From contig NZ_AQWP01000003.1 of NCBI RefSeq assembly GCF_000375585.1, positions 62,172-126,171 on the forward strand: a stretch of DNA of 64,000 bases, given 5' to 3'. A program made the position numbers and the translations under genes. Numbering within the stretch: the stretch's first letter is position 1; each line of letters begins with the position of its first letter. The stretch is from Sinorhizobium meliloti 4H41 (GTDB taxonomy: Bacteria; Pseudomonadota; Alphaproteobacteria; Rhizobiales; Rhizobiaceae). Under the pieces are notes generated by a model. The model was not told the origin of the DNA, ran no database searches, and saw nothing but the letters and a program-made list of their open reading frames with translations. Shown one piece after another: positions 60,835-64,000 of the stretch.

Positions 60835-61233
60835 TCACCAGGGCCGCCAGCCGCTTGACCAATAACGGCCCTTCAGATCGCTCAGCCGATCCTCGATATC
60901 GGCGATCAGGTCCTCGATGCGCGAGGAGCTTCGCGAATGCCAATAGGGCCGGCTGGTTCCTGCAATGAGCAGCCCCAGAAGACCGACTACGGCGAGCGCC
61001 GTCCAGGCGGGATGTTCCCTTGCCATCTCGCCGGCCCTGCGGCCCGTATCCGCGATGGCCCTGCCGGAATAGATGCCGAGATCGGAGAGCTTTTCGGTCA
61101 GCGCATTGACCTGCTCGCGCAACGATCTGACTTCCTCTTCCATGCTTGCCTGGTCCGGAACGCCTACCGATCCGTTCTTCGTATCGACCACGCCGCGCGG
61201 TATGGTGGATCCGAGTCGCTTTTCCTGTGCCAT
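60835..61233 (-). CDS. DUF883/ElaB-like membrane-anchored protein
   Basis: A 132-residue protein with a polar N-terminus, a coiled-coil stretch (MEEEVRSLREQVNALTEKLS), a region typical of the ElaB/YqjD type (RRAGEMAREHPAWTALAVVG), one membrane helix (TALAVVGLLGLLIAG) and a short C-terminal helix (IEDLIADIEDRLSDLKGRYW). ElaB/YqjD proteins are stress- and stationary-phase-linked inner-membrane proteins that bind ribosomes in E. coli. The ATG follows GGAGG. Stress promoter 52 bases upstream. Confidence 0.8.
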   Translation of the reverse strand: MAQEKRLGSTIPRGVVDTKNGSVGVPDQASMEEEVRSLREQVNALTEKLSDLGIYSGRAIADTGRRAGEMAREHPAWTALAVVGLLGLLIAGTSRPYWHSRSSSRIEDLIADIEDRLSDLKGRYWSSGWRPW

Positions 61234-61284
61234 ATGCTCATCCTCCGTGTCTGGGTCCCAACCTGTCAGAGACAGCAACCCGGA

Positions 61285-61310
61285 AACGGCGGCCGGGGGC
61301 CGGGAGTTCC
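61285..61310 (-). promoter_or_regulatory. General-stress (RpoE2/EcfG) promoter for the DUF883-like gene
   Basis: Minus strand GGAAC (61310-61306), 19 bases, TT (61286-61285). Confidence 0.62.
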
Positions 61311-61371
61311 TTTTGAGGGTGAAATTGGATCTGACGAGGGGCGAGCAGGCGGACCAGGCAACCGCGACTTT

Positions 61372-61455
61372 GGAGTGGGATGAGGAAAAGTGTATGCGGT
61401 TTTCCACCCGCATCCCGCGTCTCAACTTCATGGAACCGATCACGGTCATGTTCCA
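61372..61455 (+). repeat. Dispersed intergenic hairpin repeat, family A, second copy
   Basis: GTGGGATGAGGAAAAGTGTA, then CGGTTTTCC, CCCGCATCCCGCG, and GAACCGATCACGGTCATG. It matches 17750-17822 on the other strand. The GGATG/CATCC and GGAAAA/TTTTCC parts form a hairpin. Confidence 0.6.
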
Positions 61456-61493
61456 GGCCCCACCTGAAAGCATCGTGGCCTAAGGCCTGTCAA

Positions 61494-61720
61494 GATTCGG
61501 GCCACCCGCGGCGGCTTGTTTGATTTCCTGTGCTCGTCACTGGGATCCAGCCAGACCAGGTCCTTGGGCTGAAAGAGCGCTTCCCGCGCCGCGGACGCGG
61601 CGCTGCTCTCATCCCTGCGAAGAGCACAGGGACGAGGAAAAAGGAGAGATTGCAGTCCTCCGATAGGCCTCCTACAGCGCCGCGCGTCTTATGAGACGCG
61701 CAAATGTCGCTGTAGCACTT
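61494..61720. repeat. Dispersed intergenic repeat, family B, copy 2
   Basis: About 225 bases similar to 29622-29840. Its right end forms a two-part hairpin: CTACAGCG (61672-61679) with CGCTGTAG (61708-61715), and inside it GCGCGTCT (61682-61689) with AGACGCGC (61694-61701). The 600-base gap 61234-61832 consists of the stress promoter, the family A repeat and this element, with no gene I can support. Confidence 0.75.
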
Positions 61721-61832
61721 TGCAGCGGACGCACGGTCGGTACTCAAGGAGTTCAAGCGCATCGCCATGCGTTCCGACAAATCCGACCAGAGCTTCAACG
61801 CCATTGTCCATCCCGCGGCAGCCGTCATAAAC

Positions 61833-62621
61833 TCAAAATGAATCTCCCGAAGGCCGCGAGCAGACGAGGAAGAACCTGCGGTAGAAGAATGTCCTCAGCC
61901 TGTTTCTGAGATCGGCATTCCTGCGCTGGGCCGCCGCGATCGGGCGGCGGGACGGCAACTCTATGTTCTCGAATCCCGCCTCTTCGATCAACGGGAGAAG
62001 TCTTTCGACGGTGAGGCCATCGCCAAAGGGCAGACGCTCCATGATCTTTGCGTGGCGTTCGCTCATGGCGCCGTCGTAATGCGGGTCATGGCCGATGATC
62101 CGCTCGAGGGCAGCCACCGCGGCCGACGCCAGACCGCCGAGGGGCGTCGGTTTCGACCAGTCCCCGTCGAAGACGAGCAGCCTTCCGCCCGGCTTCAGCA
62201 GGCGCAACCATTCGGCGAAAGCCTGCTCCGGCTCCGTCAGCGTCCAGACGAGATGCCGGCAGACCACGGCATCATAGGTCTCGTCCGGCTCCATCGTGTG
62301 CTCGGCATCGGCCAGAATGAAACGAACCCTTTCGTTCCCTGCGTGCTTGCGCCGCGCCACCGCGAGCATGGCCTCGGAGAAATCGAGTGCCGTCACTTCG
62401 TGGCCGAGCGAAAGGAGCACGTTGGTCACCTCCCCCGTCCCGCAGGCGAGTTCGAGAACCTTCCGCGGCCTCGGCCCGAGTGCGCTGCGCATCGCTGCCG
62501 CCCAGGCGTCGAGCTCCGGTCCCGGCGGGATGCGATGGCCGAAGGCGAGGTCGAACGTTTCCGACCGCTTCGACCAGTATTCGCGGATGTCTTCCTTCAG
62601 GTGGTGGTTGCGCATGTCCAT
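61833..62621 (-). CDS. Class I SAM-dependent methyltransferase
   Basis: A 262-residue methyltransferase with the SAM site VLELACGTGEVTNVLLSLGH, followed by VTALDFSEAML and the post motifs CRHLVWTLTEPEQAFAEWLR and LLKPGGRLLVFDGDW. The substrate cannot be told from sequence. It begins three bases after the stop of the iron-type ABC ATPase and is co-transcribed with it, which suggests modification of the imported chelate or cofactor (inference). Confidence 0.87.
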   Translation of the reverse strand: MDMRNHHLKEDIREYWSKRSETFDLAFGHRIPPGPELDAWAAAMRSALGPRPRKVLELACGTGEVTNVLLSLGHEVTALDFSEAMLAVARRKHAGNERVRFILADAEHTMEPDETYDAVVCRHLVWTLTEPEQAFAEWLRLLKPGGRLLVFDGDWSKPTPLGGLASAAVAALERIIGHDPHYDGAMSERHAKIMERLPFGDGLTVERLLPLIEEAGFENIELPSRRPIAAAQRRNADLRNRLRTFFYRRFFLVCSRPSGDSF

Positions 62622-62624
62622 GGG

Positions 62625-63425
62625 TCAGGTTCCGACGGCGGAGATTGCGGCAAGCGGACGCGGGCGTCTGGCGCGATAGCGGATGGAGCAGCTTCCGTCG
62701 AAGTCGTGCTCGACCTCGACCTCGATCCCGAACACCGCGCGGATGCGCTCGACCGTCAGTACCTCCCGCGGGGGCCCGAGCGCCACCAGCCGGCCGGCCT
62801 GCATCACCGCGATCCGGTCGCAGAACATAGCGGCGTGGTTGAGGTCGTGGAGCGCTGCGACCACCGTCAGGTCCTGGCGGCGAACGAGGTCGAGCAGGCT
62901 GATCTGATGGCCGATGTCGAGATGGTTGGTCGGCTCGTCGAGGAGCAGGATCTTCGATTGCTGCGCCAGCGCCCGAGCAATGTGCAGCCTTTGCCGCTCG
63001 CCGCCGGAGAGCGTGTGCCACAGGCGATCGGCAAGATGCGCCATATCCACGTTTTCGAGGGCCGCCTCGACGATCGCATCGTCCTCCGGCGACCAAGGCG
63101 AAAGCGGCCCGAGATAAGGCGTGCGGCCGAGCTCGACCGCCTGGCGCGCCGTGATCCTCTCGCCTGTGTCGGCCTGCTGCTCGACCAGAGCGAGCCTTTG
63201 CGCGACCGTGCGGCGGCCGAGCGTCCCGATCGGAGAACCGTCCAGAAGCACCTCCCCCTTCTTCGGCTTGCGGATGCCCGATATGAGCGACATCAGGCTC
63301 GTCTTGCCGGAACCGTTCGGGCCGATGATGCCGAGGAACTCGCCCGTCTCGACCGTGAGGGAGACATCCTTCAGTATGTCCACCCCGCCGGCCGACCATG
63401 AAACCCCGCGCGCCGAAAGCGTCAT
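62625..63425 (-). CDS. Iron/cobalamin-type ABC transporter ATP-binding protein (FecE/FepC-like)
   Basis: A 266-residue ATPase of the FepC/BtuD group: Walker A IGPNGSGKTSLM, signature LSGGERQRLHIARALAQ, Walker B KILLLDEPTNHLDI and switch LHDLN. The family drives uptake of iron-siderophores, heme or vitamin B12. It overlaps the permease gene by ATGA, and the methyltransferase gene follows. Confidence 0.93.
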   Translation of the reverse strand: MTLSARGVSWSAGGVDILKDVSLTVETGEFLGIIGPNGSGKTSLMSLISGIRKPKKGEVLLDGSPIGTLGRRTVAQRLALVEQQADTGERITARQAVELGRTPYLGPLSPWSPEDDAIVEAALENVDMAHLADRLWHTLSGGERQRLHIARALAQQSKILLLDEPTNHLDIGHQISLLDLVRRQDLTVVAALHDLNHAAMFCDRIAVMQAGRLVALGPPREVLTVERIRAVFGIEVEVEHDFDGSCSIRYRARRPRPLAAISAVGT

Positions 63426-64000
63426 GCGCGGTCCCTCCTTTGTCCGAGTATCAACGCGAAGGCCGGAGCGCCGACGAGCGCCGTGATCACGCCGATCGGC
63501 AGGACCTGGCCGGGAATGAGAACGCGAGACAGTATGTCCGCGAGGATCATGAACACGGCGCCGATGAGCGCTGCTGCCGGCAGCAGGACACCGTGACGGA
63601 CGCCGACGAGCATTCGGGCCGCATGGGGGATGACGAGGCCGACGAAACCGATCGACCCGACGATGGATACCATCACCGCCGTCATCATCGCCGAGACGCC
63701 GACGAGCGCGAAATAGGTTCGCCTGACCGAGATGCCGAGCGAGGCAGCCGATTCCGACCCGAAGGTAAACGCGTCGAGGGGACGGGCATGCCAGAGACAG
63801 ACGACGAGACCGAGAAGCGTCGCCGGCACGGCGAGCCAGGCATCCGGCCAGCGCACGCCCGAAAGGTTGCCGAGCAGCCAGAACATGATGCCGCGCGCCT
63901 GCTCGGCCGTGGCCGCCTTGGTGACGATGAAGGAGGTCAGTGCGTTGAAGAGCTGTGACCCCGCCACACCTGCCAGGATGATCGCCGCAGTGCCGCGGCC
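63422..64000 (-). CDS. FecCD-type ABC permease, N-terminus beyond window
   Basis: The C-terminal ~190 residues of a BtuC/FecCD permease: FWLLGNLSGVRWPDAWLA, ESAASLGISVRRTYFALVGV, GSIGFVGLVIPHAARMLVGV and PGQVLPIGVITALVGAPAFA are all family landmarks. The frame runs open to base 64000, so the start lies outside; an internal ATG at 63967 is not the start. A substrate-binding protein gene is expected nearby upstream. Confidence 0.92.
   Translation of the reverse strand, partial: GRGTAAIILAGVAGSQLFNALTSFIVTKAATAEQARGIMFWLLGNLSGVRWPDAWLAVPATLLGLVVCLWHARPLDAFTFGSESAASLGISVRRTYFALVGVSAMMTAVMVSIVGSIGFVGLVIPHAARMLVGVRHGVLLPAAALIGAVFMILADILSRVLIPGQVLPIGVITALVGAPAFALILGQRRDRA

Noticed and set aside
61490-61828. 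112-residue open frame within the family B repeat
   Set aside because: A similar frame appears in the other repeat copy only because the DNA is repeated; it has no conserved protein features.

Overview
The window looks like a piece of a Rhizobiaceae genome, most likely Sinorhizobium/Ensifer. The support is its high GC, many ABC and catabolic operons with ATGA overlaps, rhizobial-type intergenic hairpin repeats, and promoters of the alphaproteobacterial general-stress type (GGAAC, 18-19 bases, TT). I see no rRNA, tRNA, CRISPR array, insertion sequence, phage gene or replication origin. The mix of transporters, regulators and stress genes would suit a megaplasmid/chromid or an accessory chromosomal region, but that is inference.

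Left part (1-15.7 kb): a minus-strand operon for a peptide/opine-type ABC importer ending in a DMT permease, with a DapA-like aldolase and a FadR-type repressor beside it. The importer operon and the repressor gene share an operator-like sequence. Next come a second GntR regulator with a TauE/SafE exporter, then a flavin monooxygenase preceded by a near-perfect sigma-54 promoter and an AcoR-type sigma-54 activator, then an L-2-hydroxyglutarate oxidase.

Centre (15-43 kb): a stress island. It holds an operon with two Anabaena-sensory-rhodopsin-transducer-like proteins, an aldonolactone-oxidase-like flavoenzyme, a GH13 enzyme and an LLM oxidoreductase; a pyruvate-oxidase-like TPP enzyme; a ybhP/clsB/ybhN-like membrane-lipid cluster; a DUF892 ferritin-like protein; an isoaspartyl methyltransferase fused to an erythromycin-esterase-like domain; many tiny proteins; a nucleotidyltransferase/metallophosphoesterase gene pair; a zinc alcohol dehydrogenase and two SDR enzymes. 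By hand I find 18 GGAAC-N18/19-TT promoters in front of these genes and a second group near 60 kb, six of them as divergent pairs, and none in front of the ordinary metabolic operons I checked. A 1072-residue RTX protein with 12 repeat units and a NarL-type two-component system lie inside the island without such promoters.

Right part (43-58 kb): an orphan sugar-binding protein behind an 18-bp palindrome, an MFS efflux protein, a SulP transporter, then a catabolic cluster (IclR regulator, dipeptide-type ABC importer, MmgE/PrpD enzyme, FAD amine/amino-acid oxidase, RidA, AGCS symporter) that looks like uptake and oxidative deamination of an amino-acid-like compound.

End (58-64 kb): dodecin, a Tat-exported intradiol dioxygenase, a PPC/DUF296 protein and two small stress genes, two dispersed repeats, then an iron/cobalamin-type ABC importer (ATPase, truncated permease) with a SAM methyltransferase.
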